A stretch of DNA of 35,273 nucleotides from Bradyrhizobium sp. 139 (GCF_023074175.1 NZ_JADPKS010000089.1:1-35273); one strand, 5' to 3'; shown: positions 24,767 through 31,894, counted from the first letter of the stretch. A program made the numbers and translations. Notes: a model not told the origin generated them from the sequence alone.

Positions 24767-25356
24767 GATTCCCCGCGTCCGACGCCGCCAGCGGCCGCTA
24801 ACTCTGCATGGCCGCCGAGACCGCCGCCACCGCCGCCGGTGGAGGACGAGCCGGCCACGCCATCTGCGCCGGCGGCGGCGTTGCCGCCGGTTGCGTTATT
24901 GCCGGAAAGAACGACATTGCTCACGGTAACATGGCCACCGCCGGCCACGAACAGCGCACCGCCAGCGCCGAGTCCGCCGCCGCCGGCGCCAGATTCAGCG
25001 AGACCGCCGTTGCCGCCGAGCGCCTGGGTGTTCTGGATCGTCAGATTGTTGATGGCGAGAGTGCCTGCATAGACAAAAAATCCGCGTTGCACGCCGCCGC
25101 CGTCCAGCCTGAAGCCGCCGCCATTCACCGTGACGTTGCTGGTGGTGTTGAAGGCGTTCAGCGTATCGGCCGCTGCGCCAGTCAGCGTGATGTTGTTCTG
25201 AAAGTTGATGACATAACTCGTGCTGGCATTGCGGTCGGCCTGCGCAATCGCCGCCGACAGGCCCGCGCCATCGGACACATTGATGACCGTGTGGGCGTGC
25301 GCGCACGTGCAACTGATCAGGGCGTATGCCGTACCGCTCAGGAGGGCGGATCGCAT
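24763..25356 (-). CDS. Short autotransporter-passenger-like protein
   Basis: 197 residues. Signal peptide MRSALLSGTAYALISCTCAHA, then a segment typical of the start of parallel beta-helix passengers: INVSDGAGLSAAIAQAD, NFQNNITLTGAAADTLNAF, NVTVNGGGFRLDGGG and LTIQNTQALGGNGG, passing into Gly-rich turns. It then stops, where full autotransporters continue for hundreds of residues and end in a 12-strand translocator. No translocator is present here. It may be a gene truncated by rearrangement or a short secreted beta-helix protein. Its stop overlaps the start of the four-barrel gene by four bases, so translation is coupled. Start ATG at 25356 chosen for the signal peptide; the frame continues to 25488 without support. 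Confidence 0.72.
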   Translation of the reverse strand: MRSALLSGTAYALISCTCAHAHTVINVSDGAGLSAAIAQADRNASTSYVINFQNNITLTGAAADTLNAFNTTSNVTVNGGGFRLDGGGVQRGFFVYAGTLAINNLTIQNTQALGGNGGLAESGAGGGGLGAGGALFVAGGGHVTVSNVVLSGNNATGGNAAAGADGVAGSSSTGGGGGGLGGHAELAAAGGVGRGES

Positions 25357-25634
25357 CAGATGTTCGCCGCGCTGTCGACGGACGGGCGTGTTCTTCACTT
25401 TATTGCTCCACCGTCGGCACCTTGGCCGGTGGAAGCTGCGAGTCCCGGAATAGCGCATGACAGGACGATGAATGAGCCGGGAGGCCATCGCCTCTCCGTC
25501 CGGCCTTCGCCGCGGCTTTTAAGCCGGCACGCGCCCGTCGTCGTACGCATCGTTGATCCCCCAATGTCGCCGCACTGAGAGAATCCGTCTTCCCAGTCAC
25601 CGTGCCGAATATCGCCCCACTTGATGCGTCTGAG
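25357..25634. other. Promoter-side spacer between passenger-like gene and luxR-type gene
   Basis: No gene seen. With the dyad and leader that follow (25635-25746) the divergent gap is 390 bases. The left two thirds do not match the other luxR-type spacer; similarity begins around 25625, just before the dyad. Confidence 0.5.
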
Positions 25635-25654
25635 AACTACCTAGAAAGGTGGTT
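25635..25654. promoter_or_regulatory. 20-bp dyad, candidate operator (copy B)
   Basis: AACTACCTAGAAAGGTGGTT: the same dyad as at 21147-21166 with C to T at the fourth base, leaving one G-T pair. It lies 92 bases before the start of the intact luxR-type gene. The flanking sequence from 25655 on (TTCGCGGTGCTTTATGTATG) is also almost unchanged between the copies. Confidence 0.6.
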
Positions 25655-25687
25655 CGCGGTGCTTTATGTATGCCCGCGCAGGTCGGG

Positions 25688-25716
25688 GACCTCTGAGGTC
25701 GGCGACCTCCGAGGTC
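25688..25716. repeat. Two tandem palindromes in the luxR-type leader
   Basis: GACCTC-T-GAGGTC (25688-25700) and GACCTC-C-GAGGTC (25704-25716), each a perfect 6-1-6 dyad, joined by GGC. A weaker third unit follows (GAACTCT, from 25720). The period is 16 bases. The corresponding place in the destroyed copy (21192-21206) has one partial unit only, so unit number changed after the duplication. This lies 31-59 bases upstream of the chosen start codon and may be an operator array or a leader structure. Confidence 0.7.
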
Positions 25717-25746
25717 GGAGAACTCTGCACACTCGTTGGGAATGAC

Positions 25747-26544
25747 ATGCATCTCTCCACGGATCCCATCGATCCGCAAAATCAAGAAGTCTATGCGCTC
25801 TGGGATCAGCTGGCTGACTTCTCGGTCGCCGACGGTGACGCCGCGTTGACACACCTGATGTCCGCACTGCGTACCATGTTGTCGGCACGCAATGTGCTGT
25901 GGGGTGTGGTCGTGCGATTGCCTTCGCCGAAGGGGGCCGATCCCTTGCTCGGCTGGCGGCCGCGCCTCGTCAGGGTGCTGGACCCGATACCGGCGGTGGC
26001 GGCTTCCGTGCAGAAGCAGTACGATAGGCTCTGGTCCAACGACGTCGACCTGTCTCAGATCCTTTCAATGTCGGGCGATGAGCCGTTCCGCGTCCGTCTG
26101 CTGTTCGAAGCACTGCCGCCCGCATGGTTCGAGGGCGAGCACTATCGGCGGCACTATCTGGATGTCGGCTTCGCCGACAGCATTTCCGTGCGCATTGCGC
26201 TCAATGACGACGTACGGATTCGCCTGTTCGTGTTTCGCGATGCGCAGGCACCCCGCTTTACGGCGCAGGACGGTCAGCGTCTGGGCTTCGTCATGCGCGC
26301 CTTGAGATGGTTCCACCGAGAACAATTGCTCAGCCACGGTCTGCTCATCGCCAACGCGCCCCTGACGCCTGCCGAGCGGAAGGTGTTGCTCGCACTGCTC
26401 GACGGGCACGCGGAAAAGCAGATCGCGCAGAAGCTCGAGCAAAGTCCGAACACCACCCATTTCCACGTCAAGTCGATCTACGCCAAGTTCGGCGTGCGCA
26501 ATCGCGCGGCGCTCGCCTCGCTGTGGCTCGGCAAGCTGCGATAA
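25747..26544 (+). CDS. LuxR-type transcriptional regulator
   Basis: 265 residues. The C-terminal 60 residues (from about 204) form the LuxR/FixJ helix-turn-helix: LTPAERKVLLALLDGHAEKQIAQKL, then TTHFHVKSIYAKFGVRNRAAL. The N-terminal 200 residues look like a GAF-type sensor (LMSALRTMLSARNVLWGVVV, LFVFRDAQAPRFTAQDGQRLGFVMRAL) and lack the usual tryptophan/aspartate pattern of autoinducer-binding domains, so the signal is unknown. I chose the ATG at 25747 (GGGA 7 bases before), since the in-frame extension to 25666 is the palindromic repeat leader. It is divergent from the passenger-like/four-barrel operon, which it may control; a broken copy lies beside the single-barrel gene at 21 kb. Confidence 0.87.
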   Translation: MHLSTDPIDPQNQEVYALWDQLADFSVADGDAALTHLMSALRTMLSARNVLWGVVVRLPSPKGADPLLGWRPRLVRVLDPIPAVAASVQKQYDRLWSNDVDLSQILSMSGDEPFRVRLLFEALPPAWFEGEHYRRHYLDVGFADSISVRIALNDDVRIRLFVFRDAQAPRFTAQDGQRLGFVMRALRWFHREQLLSHGLLIANAPLTPAERKVLLALLDGHAEKQIAQKLEQSPNTTHFHVKSIYAKFGVRNRAALASLWLGKLR

Positions 26545-26616
26545 CGAACTGAAGCCGCAGTGCTGCCATAGACGCACTTCAAGACGATGCACATCCCACA
26601 CCTCGGTGAAGATGTC

Positions 26617-27324
26617 CTAGGCCCGCCGCATCAACTTGAGCGAGGCCGCAAGGCGCAAGCTGCGCTTGCCGGCGAGCGCGATGCCTTCGAGCTCGCCGCT
26701 GTCGGCCGTGCAGGTGCCGGAGAAGCCGATCCCGACCTCGTAGCCGCCGAACACGGGATTTTCGCCTTTCGCCGGCGTGTGCTCCTGGTTGAGCATCTCG
26801 CCCTTCCAGCGGCCGTCCGCTGAGGAGTAGGAGCCAAGATAGTAGAAGAACGCATCGCCGCCGAGTATGCGGCCGTCGATCAACAGCATCACGCCGGAGA
26901 GTCCGGCATCGACACCATCGAGCGCGCGCAGACCGATTCCGTAGAGGCCGTTGGCGATGCCGCCCGCTCCGATCGTGCCGCGTGGCGGCAGCGCCCCATC
27001 GTCGAGCCGCGTCAGATTGGCCCAGAAATGACCGCCCGGCATGGTGTCCGCGCTGCCCTCGAGGCGGATCTGGTTGTCGATTAATCGCCCGCGTGCGCCG
27101 ATCGAGGCGACATCGGCGCCCATCAGCGGCTTGTAGTGCGGATCCTCGTTATGCCGTTCGGTGATCACCTCGGCGACGATCTCGCCGTCGTCGCGCTGCT
27201 GATACGTTCCAAGATGGGCGAACGCCGAATTGCCGCCGAGCATCTTGCCGTCATGCAGGCACATGATGCTACGGCCGAAGGCATCGTGGATGCCGTATTC
27301 AACCTTGTAGAGTCCGTCCAGCAA
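26617..27324 (-). CDS. GrlR-like protein with two internal repeats
   Basis: 235 residues, soluble. Two halves share one plan: GLYKVEYG...GGNSAFAHLGTY in residues 4-43, and GLYGIGLRALDG...GRILGGDAFFYYLGSY in the second half. The pattern (GxY near the start, GG(N/D) and LGxY) is that of GrlR, the small beta-barrel regulator of E. coli type III secretion genes, here duplicated in tandem. The end has FGGYEVGIGFSGTCTA and AGKRSLRLAASLKLMRRA. No secretion genes are in the window, so a link to secretion is unproved. Start codon appears to be TTG at 27324, at the same position as the GTG of its paralogue. Confidence 0.75.
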   Translation of the reverse strand: MLDGLYKVEYGIHDAFGRSIMCLHDGKMLGGNSAFAHLGTYQQRDDGEIVAEVITERHNEDPHYKPLMGADVASIGARGRLIDNQIRLEGSADTMPGGHFWANLTRLDDGALPPRGTIGAGGIANGLYGIGLRALDGVDAGLSGVMLLIDGRILGGDAFFYYLGSYSSADGRWKGEMLNQEHTPAKGENPVFGGYEVGIGFSGTCTADSGELEGIALAGKRSLRLAASLKLMRRA

Positions 27325-27440
27325 CGCAATTGACCCGTAAAATAAAAAAGAATCACGGGCTACCTAGCACCGCCGCCGCACCAAGACCATCAGGCTTTTC
27401 CGCGCAGGGGCCACGCGCTGAGCCTGTCTTTGCATGATGC

Positions 27441-27570
27441 GATCATGCCCCTGTTTTGCCCGACGGAGCAAGTTGTTTTCGCCAAATCCGCAATGAGCGA
27501 TTTCACCCAGAAGGTGATTTCAGCAGCCAAGTGATTTCAACGACTTGGCTACTGTGCATGGGGTTGTTTT
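27441..27570. repeat. Structured intergenic element
   Basis: Non-coding 130 bases between the GrlR-like gene and the 49-codon gene. They contain three units of period 17 sharing G(T/C)GATTTCA (27497, 27514, 27531) and a perfect 8-base inverted repeat AGCCAAGT / ACTTGGCT (27525-27532, 27543-27550). Blocks such as CCCCTGTTTTGCCCGACGG at the left and CTACTGTGCATGGGGTTG at the right look to me like sequences found many times in Bradyrhizobium genomes. That is from memory and untested. Confidence 0.5.
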
Positions 27571-27613
27571 TCGACTTTTGTTGCGGCCGGCGCTGGACGG
27601 CCCTCCTCATGCG

Positions 27614-27763
27614 TCAGTGACGCTTGAAATACTGCACCTCGCGCTCGTGCCTTTCGGCCGCAGCTCTGCTTCTGAACGTGCCGAGGTTGCGGCGCTTGCC
27701 GGTCTTGGGATTCACCTTGCGGGAATAGAGGCGGTATTCGCCGGATGCCAGTTTGCGGATCAT
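27614..27763 (-). CDS. 49-residue basic protein
   Basis: Frame from ATG at 27763 to TGA at 27614 encoding a very basic protein: MIRKLASGEYRLYSRKVNP, KTGKRRNLGTFRSRAAAERH and an end EREVQYFKRH. I believe near-identical short proteins are common in Bradyrhizobium and relatives, without known function. The composition (a beta-turn start, then a Lys/Arg-rich helix) would suit nucleic-acid binding, but that is a guess. It lies 102 bases downstream of the Sel1-repeat gene on the same strand. Confidence 0.75.
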   Translation of the reverse strand: MIRKLASGEYRLYSRKVNPKTGKRRNLGTFRSRAAAERHEREVQYFKRH

Positions 27764-27865
27764 GGTTGCGCTCCGTTCTGTCTCGCCATCAACAGTGTAC
27801 GGACGAGCCAGGTTCCGTCACGCTTGCCTGCCAACGGCCGAAAGACCGCTTCCCTCCGGCGACGC

Positions 27866-28687
27866 TCAGAAGCACAGCGTGGTGACGAGCTTGCCCTGCT
27901 TGTCCTTGATCGCATAGGGACAGCGTATCCGCTCCAGCGCCTTCTTGGCATCGTCGTCGCCGAGTGCGGCGGCGCGCTCGTAATAGGCCTTTGCGGCATC
28001 CTTGTCCTTGGCGCCGCCGCGGCCCACTTGCGCGAAGGCGCCCATCCGCTCCAGCGCGCCGGGATGGTTTTGCGCCGCGGCCTTCTCGAACAGCACGCGC
28101 GCCGCGACGTCGTCCTTTGTACCGCCGGTGCCATCGGAGAGCATCAGGCCGAGCTGATACTGCGCCTCCGGATTGGTCTCAGCGGCTTTGCCGAGCAGCG
28201 CGCGCGCCTGCGCGGGATCGGCCGGTGCGGCGCCGCCTGTCCCGCCGAGCGCGGCAAGATTGCTGATGCCGCGAGGATTGCCGGCCTGCGCCGCCCTCTC
28301 GAACAATTTGCGTGCCTGTGCCTCGTCCTTGGTAATGCCGGAGCCGGTGCCGTAGGCCACGCCGAGTTCGACCATCGCGGCGCTCGAGCCCTTGTCGGCG
28401 GCCTTGCGCCAGGCGGCGATCGCGTCCGCCGTCTGCCGGTTGGCCGCATAGGCGCGGCCGAGCGCGAACATCGCGCGCCGCGACGACGATGCGGCCTGCT
28501 TGCAGAACTTGATGGCGATGGCGACGTCGGAGGCTGCGACCTCCGCGACGCCCCTCACGTCGGCCGGCTTGTCGGGATCGCTGGGATCGGCGGCCACCCG
28601 GTCGCACAGGACGAGATCGGCCGATTGGGCCTGCGCCGATAGCGGCGCCGCAAGCGCGAGGAGGATGGCAAGGAGACAAGTCCGCAT
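27866..28687 (-). CDS. Exported Sel1-like repeat protein
   Basis: 273 residues. Signal peptide MRTCLLAILLALAAPLSAQAQ, so the protein is periplasmic or secreted. Then Sel1/TPR-like helix pairs of about 36 residues: AMFALGRAYAANRQTADAIAAW, SSAAMVELGVAYGTGSG, AQARKLFERAAQAGNP, EAQYQLGLMLSDGTGGTKDD and AARVLFEKAAAQNHPGALERMG. Such repeats bind other proteins. It ends KDKQGKLVTTLCF, with one of three cysteines near the C-terminus. The start at 28687 is chosen for the signal peptide; it lies 32 bases from the ModA-like gene, so the two are probably co-transcribed. Confidence 0.87.
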   Translation of the reverse strand: MRTCLLAILLALAAPLSAQAQSADLVLCDRVAADPSDPDKPADVRGVAEVAASDVAIAIKFCKQAASSSRRAMFALGRAYAANRQTADAIAAWRKAADKGSSAAMVELGVAYGTGSGITKDEAQARKLFERAAQAGNPRGISNLAALGGTGGAAPADPAQARALLGKAAETNPEAQYQLGLMLSDGTGGTKDDVAARVLFEKAAAQNHPGALERMGAFAQVGRGGAKDKDAAKAYYERAAALGDDDAKKALERIRCPYAIKDKQGKLVTTLCF

Positions 28688-28719
28688 GCGCACTACGTTG
28701 CGTGTCCGCGCCGGCAAAT

Positions 28720-29403
28720 TCAAGGCTCGAGTCCCGATTGGCGCAGAACCGGCACGACCTCCGGCGATGCGAGATAGCGCAGCAGCCGGCCGGCGGCTTC
28801 GGCGTGTTTCGCGTTGGCCATGCGGCCGGCGGAGAACACGGCCGGTGTCTGCAAATCGTGCGGGATCGGGCCGACGACCTCAATGCCCTCGACTTGCTTC
28901 AGCTCGCTGATCTGCTGCACGGCGAGGTCGGCCTCGCCAGTCACGAGCCGCTCCGCCGTAAAGCCCTGCGCGACGATGGTGGCCTTGGCATTGATCTCGG
29001 CTGCGATCCCCATCTGCGCGATCAACCGGGCGAAGTACACGCCGCTCGCGCCCAGCCGCGAATAGGCGACGGACCGTGCCGAGAGCAGCGATTTGCGCAA
29101 TGCGGCTTCGCTGGAGATGTCGGGATGCATCTGCCCCGCGCGCACGGCGATGCCGACGAAGGAGCGCGCCAGATCGGCCGCGCCACCTGCGAGCACGCGG
29201 CCCTCGCCGATCATCTCGTCGAGCCCTTCGCGCGTCAGGATGACGAGGTCGGCGGCCTCGCCGTCGCGTAGCCGCCTCAGCAGTGCCAGCGTTGGCGCGA
29301 AGTCGGCATCGACATGGATGCCCGTTGCGGTCTCGAAGGCGGAGGACAGGCTGCGCATCGCGCCCATCAGGCCGAGCGTCGAGAGCATGCGAATTTTTTC
29401 CAT
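28720..29403 (-). CDS. ModA-like substrate-binding domain protein without leader
   Basis: 227 residues. Fold and motifs resemble the molybdate-binding ModA group: LSTLGLMGAMRSLSSAFE, DLVILTREGLDEMI, FVGIAVRAGQMHPDISS, SVAYSRLGASGVYFARL and an end LLRYLASPEVVPVLRQSGLEP. It begins straight at the first strand (MEKIRMLSTLGLM), with no signal peptide or lipobox, and no transporter subunits are near. It is thus likely a cytoplasmic binding protein, perhaps a sensor or a solute sequesterer (inference). The ligand is not fixed by what I can see. It is 21 bases downstream of the GrlR-like gene and 32 upstream of the Sel1-repeat gene. Confidence 0.82.
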   Translation of the reverse strand: MEKIRMLSTLGLMGAMRSLSSAFETATGIHVDADFAPTLALLRRLRDGEAADLVILTREGLDEMIGEGRVLAGGAADLARSFVGIAVRAGQMHPDISSEAALRKSLLSARSVAYSRLGASGVYFARLIAQMGIAAEINAKATIVAQGFTAERLVTGEADLAVQQISELKQVEGIEVVGPIPHDLQTPAVFSAGRMANAKHAEAAGRLLRYLASPEVVPVLRQSGLEP

Positions 29404-29424
29404 GTGCAATCCCAGGGGTAACGA

Positions 29425-30126
29425 TCAGGCGCGGTGCATCAGCTTGAGCGCGGCGGTCAGGCGCAGGCTGCGCTTGCCGGCGAGCGCCGTTGCCTCCAGC
29501 ATCGCCTGCTCCGCGTCATAGGTGCCGGAGAAACCGATGCCGACCTCGTGGCCGCCGAAGATCGGATCGTGCTTGGCCGGCGTGTGCTCCTGATTGAGAA
29601 TCTGGCCCTTCCAGCGCCCGTTGGCGGCGGTGTAGCTGCCGAGATAATAGAACGAGGCATCGCCGCCGAGAATGCGGCCCTGGTTGAGCAGCATCACGCC
29701 GGTCAGCCCGCCATCGACCCCGTCGAGCATGCGCAGATGCATCGAATAGAGGCCATCGGCAGTACCGGCCTCGCCGACACCGCCGGCAATCGGCACCTCG
29801 TCTTCGGTGATCGGTGTCATCACCGACTGGAACGGCACGCCGGGCAGCTCCTTGAGTTCGCCCTTGAAGCGATAGAGATCGCCATCGGCCCGGCCCTTTG
29901 CAAGCAGGGTCGCATCGTCGGTGCCGGCCATGGCGCGATAATTCGGGTCGGGATTGTGGCGGACGGTCTTGATGACGATATCGATGCCGCCTTCGGTCCT
30001 CTCATAGGTGCCGATATGGGCGAAGGCCGAATTGCCGCCGAGCATCTTGCCATTGCCGGCATGCATCACGCTCCGGCCGACACCGTCGCCGAGTTGAAAT
30101 CTGACCTTATAGAAACCTTCAAACAC
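29425..30126 (-). CDS. GrlR-like protein with two internal repeats (second copy)
   Basis: 233 residues, paralogue of the protein at 26617-27324 along its whole length (GKMLGGNSAFAHIGTY, GRILGGDASFYYLGSY, WKGQILNQEHTPAKHDPIF, AGKRSLRLTAALKLMHRA). Again two GrlR-like halves. Start is GTG at 30126. The middle part (EVPIAGGVGEAGTADGLYSMHL) differs most between the two, the end least. The first gene of an apparent operon with the ModA-like and Sel1-repeat genes. Confidence 0.75.
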   Translation of the reverse strand: MFEGFYKVRFQLGDGVGRSVMHAGNGKMLGGNSAFAHIGTYERTEGGIDIVIKTVRHNPDPNYRAMAGTDDATLLAKGRADGDLYRFKGELKELPGVPFQSVMTPITEDEVPIAGGVGEAGTADGLYSMHLRMLDGVDGGLTGVMLLNQGRILGGDASFYYLGSYTAANGRWKGQILNQEHTPAKHDPIFGGHEVGIGFSGTYDAEQAMLEATALAGKRSLRLTAALKLMHRA

Positions 30127-30247
30127 CAGCCGTGTCCCCGGCCCGCGCGCATCCGGACGCAGTCTATCCCGCTTTCAGCCGCGAGGGACAAGTTTCACGC
30201 AATCGAGGCTCGCGGACCACAGAAGGGGCCATCATCAAAATGCAAAA

Positions 30248-30277
30248 ATCCGCCGGAGCCTTTCGACTCCGGCGGAT
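30248..30277 (-). terminator. Strong Rho-independent terminator of glnII
   Basis: Perfect 11-base inverted repeat ATCCGCCGGAG / CTCCGGCGGAT with an 8-base loop. On the minus strand it runs into GGATTTTTGCATTTT. It lies 46 bases beyond the glnII stop. A second GC dyad without T-run (CCCGGGC 30288-30294, GCCCGGG 30305-30311) stands between it and the gene. Confidence 0.92.
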
Positions 30278-30322
30278 TGAAGGCCAACCCGGGCCAGCCC
30301 CCCAGCCCGGGCCGGGAGGATC

Positions 30323-31357
30323 TTAGGCGGCCGCCTTCTTGCCAGCCGGCACGGATTCGATCGTCTTCAGGATCTGCGAAGCAATCTGGTATGGGTCGCC
30401 CTGCGAATTCGGACGGCGGTCTTCCAGATAGCCCTTGTAACCATTGTTGACGAAGGAGTGAGGAACGCGGATCGAGGCACCGCGGTCGGCAACGCCGTAG
30501 CTGAACTTGTTCCACGGTGCGGTCTCGTGCTTGCCGGTCAGACGCTTGTCGTTGTCCGGGCCGTAGACGGCGATGTGGTCCATGATGTTCTTGTCGAAGG
30601 CAGCCATCAGCGCCTCGAAGTACTCCTTGCCGCCGACCGTACGCATATACTCGGTCGAGAAGTTGGCGTGCATGCCGGAGCCGTTCCAGTCGGTGTCGCC
30701 AAGCGGCTTGCAGTGGAACTCGATGTCAATGCCGTACTTTTCAGTCAGGCGCAGCATCAGGTAGCGGGCAATCCACATTTCGTCAGCGGCCTTCTTGGAG
30801 CCCTTGCCGAAGATCTGGAATTCCCACTGGCCCTTGGCGACTTCCGCGTTGATGCCTTCATGGTTGATGCCGGCAGCTAAGCAGAGGTCGAGGTGCTCTT
30901 CGACGATCTTGCGAGCGACGTCGCCGACATTCGAGAAGCCGACGCCGGTGTAGTACGGACCCTGCGGCGCCGGATAACCGGAAGCCGGGAAGCCGAGCGG
31001 ACGGCTGTCCTTGTAGAAGAAGTATTCCTGCTCGAAGCCGAACCAGGCGCCGGCGTCATCGAGGATGGTGGCGCGCTTGTTGGAGGCGTGCGGGGTCTTG
31101 CCATCGGGCATCATGACTTCGCACATCACGAGCACGCCGTTGGTGCGGGCGGCATCCGGGAACACGGCGACCGGCTTCAGCACGCAATCGGAGCTGTGGC
31201 CTTCGGCCTGCTGGGTGGAGGAGCCATCGAAGCCCCAGAGCGGAAGCTGCTCGAGCGTCGGGAACGACGCGAATTCCTTGATCTGTGTTTTGCCGCGCAA
31301 GTTCGGAGTCGGCGTATATCCGTCGAGCCAGATGTACTCGAGCTTATACTTGGTCAT
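30323..31357 (-). CDS. glnII: Glutamine synthetase II (eukaryotic type)
   Basis: 344 residues, the size of GSII rather than the 470-residue GlnA. Active-site blocks: LPLWGFDGSSTQQAEGHSSD, GFEQEYFFYK (metal-binding Glu), GINHEGINAEVAKGQWEFQ, GDTDWNGSGMHANFS (His), HETAPWNKFSYGVADRGAS, IRVPHSFV and the EDRRPNSQGDPY block with the catalytic Glu/Arg. It makes glutamine from glutamate, ammonia and ATP. Start MTKYKLEYIWLDGY at 31357, preceded by AGAGAGGCTCA; the frame's extension to 31639 crosses the promoter and is not coding. It has a sigma-54 promoter, a leader hairpin and a terminator, and is divergent from the gstI-like gene. Confidence 0.97.
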   Translation of the reverse strand: MTKYKLEYIWLDGYTPTPNLRGKTQIKEFASFPTLEQLPLWGFDGSSTQQAEGHSSDCVLKPVAVFPDAARTNGVLVMCEVMMPDGKTPHASNKRATILDDAGAWFGFEQEYFFYKDSRPLGFPASGYPAPQGPYYTGVGFSNVGDVARKIVEEHLDLCLAAGINHEGINAEVAKGQWEFQIFGKGSKKAADEMWIARYLMLRLTEKYGIDIEFHCKPLGDTDWNGSGMHANFSTEYMRTVGGKEYFEALMAAFDKNIMDHIAVYGPDNDKRLTGKHETAPWNKFSYGVADRGASIRVPHSFVNNGYKGYLEDRRPNSQGDPYQIASQILKTIESVPAGKKAAA

Positions 31358-31386
31358 TGAGCCTCTCTGTAGATGATGCGAAAGGT

Positions 31387-31405
31387 GGGGGCCCGGGGGG
31401 CCCCC
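31387..31405 (-). promoter_or_regulatory. GC hairpin in the glnII leader
   Basis: GGGGGCCC-GGG-GGGCCCCC, a perfect 8-pair stem of G-C only with a 3-base loop, lying 29 bases before the glnII start codon and inside the predicted transcript. Such a stable stem close to the ribosome-binding site could limit translation, or be the element on which a translational regulator acts. No link to GstI is shown by the sequence. Confidence 0.6.
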
Positions 31406-31445
31406 GCACGTTTGTACCCGGCCATCATCGGGCGACCCTTTACAA

Positions 31446-31460
31446 GCATTTAACGTGCCA
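31446..31460 (-). promoter_or_regulatory. Sigma-54 promoter of glnII
   Basis: Minus strand TGGCACGTTAAATGC: the -24 element TGGCAC and -12 element TGC are correctly spaced (consensus TGGCAC-N5-TTGCA; first T of the -12 is A here). Transcription would start near 31434, giving a leader of about 77 bases. NtrC-dependent sigma-54 control of glnII is known in Bradyrhizobium. I see only GCACC half sites upstream (31525, 31547, 31565), no complete NtrC dyad. Confidence 0.85.
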
Positions 31461-31894
31461 AAAGGCCGCAGCCCGGGAGGTTTTCCACCGCACCCGGTCC
31501 TCACCTGCGGAGCAGCCACGGCCGGCACCGCATGCGTCATAGCGGCGCACCTTTCCGTGAAGCTGCACCGCAAAAATTCCGCGAAAAACGCCTGATTCCG
31601 GAGCAGGCGCGCCTGGGCCAGAAGTTGCCGGCTAAACACGCATCAACGACCGGCAATATTCGCCAAGACGGTGCCCGTCGCCCGCAACCTTCGCAATGGC
31701 CCATGAGTTAGCCACCGGACCGCTGCCTTAGAGGAAGCAGAATGCCGTCTGCCTACAAAATAGGCCAACACTGATTTCCTTTTCAGCACTTTGCATTTGG
31801 GGATGCACGGCCAATATTGCGATTCCAGTAACCACAAGCCAACGAGTCGGGCGCACCATGGAGGCAAAGCGCCTGGGCCGGAGGAGAAATCGAA

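Larger units (their letters stand above)
31358..31894. other. Divergent glnII / gstI-like control region
   Basis: 537 bases without a gene. It holds the glnII leader hairpin, the sigma-54 promoter and the half sites listed, and, to the right, an AT-richer stretch (31740-31830) that should carry the promoter of the rightward small gene. The open frames on the minus strand here are shadows. Confidence 0.6.

Noticed and set aside
21701..25356. Two-partner secretion system (passenger plus pore)
   Set aside because: The passenger-like gene lacks a TpsA-type secretion domain that I can see, and the barrels lack POTRA domains, so the pair is not a TPS system as known.
29434..30450. 338-codon open frame on the plus strand
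   Set aside because: Antisense to the GrlR-like gene and the glnII terminator; no recognisable protein.
31525..31569. NtrC sites upstream of glnII
   Set aside because: Only isolated GCACC half sites occur, without the matching GGTGC half at proper spacing, so not listed as sites.
31358..31639. N-terminal extension of glnII
   Set aside because: It passes through the leader hairpin and sigma-54 promoter; GSII proteins begin MTKYKLEYIWLDGY.
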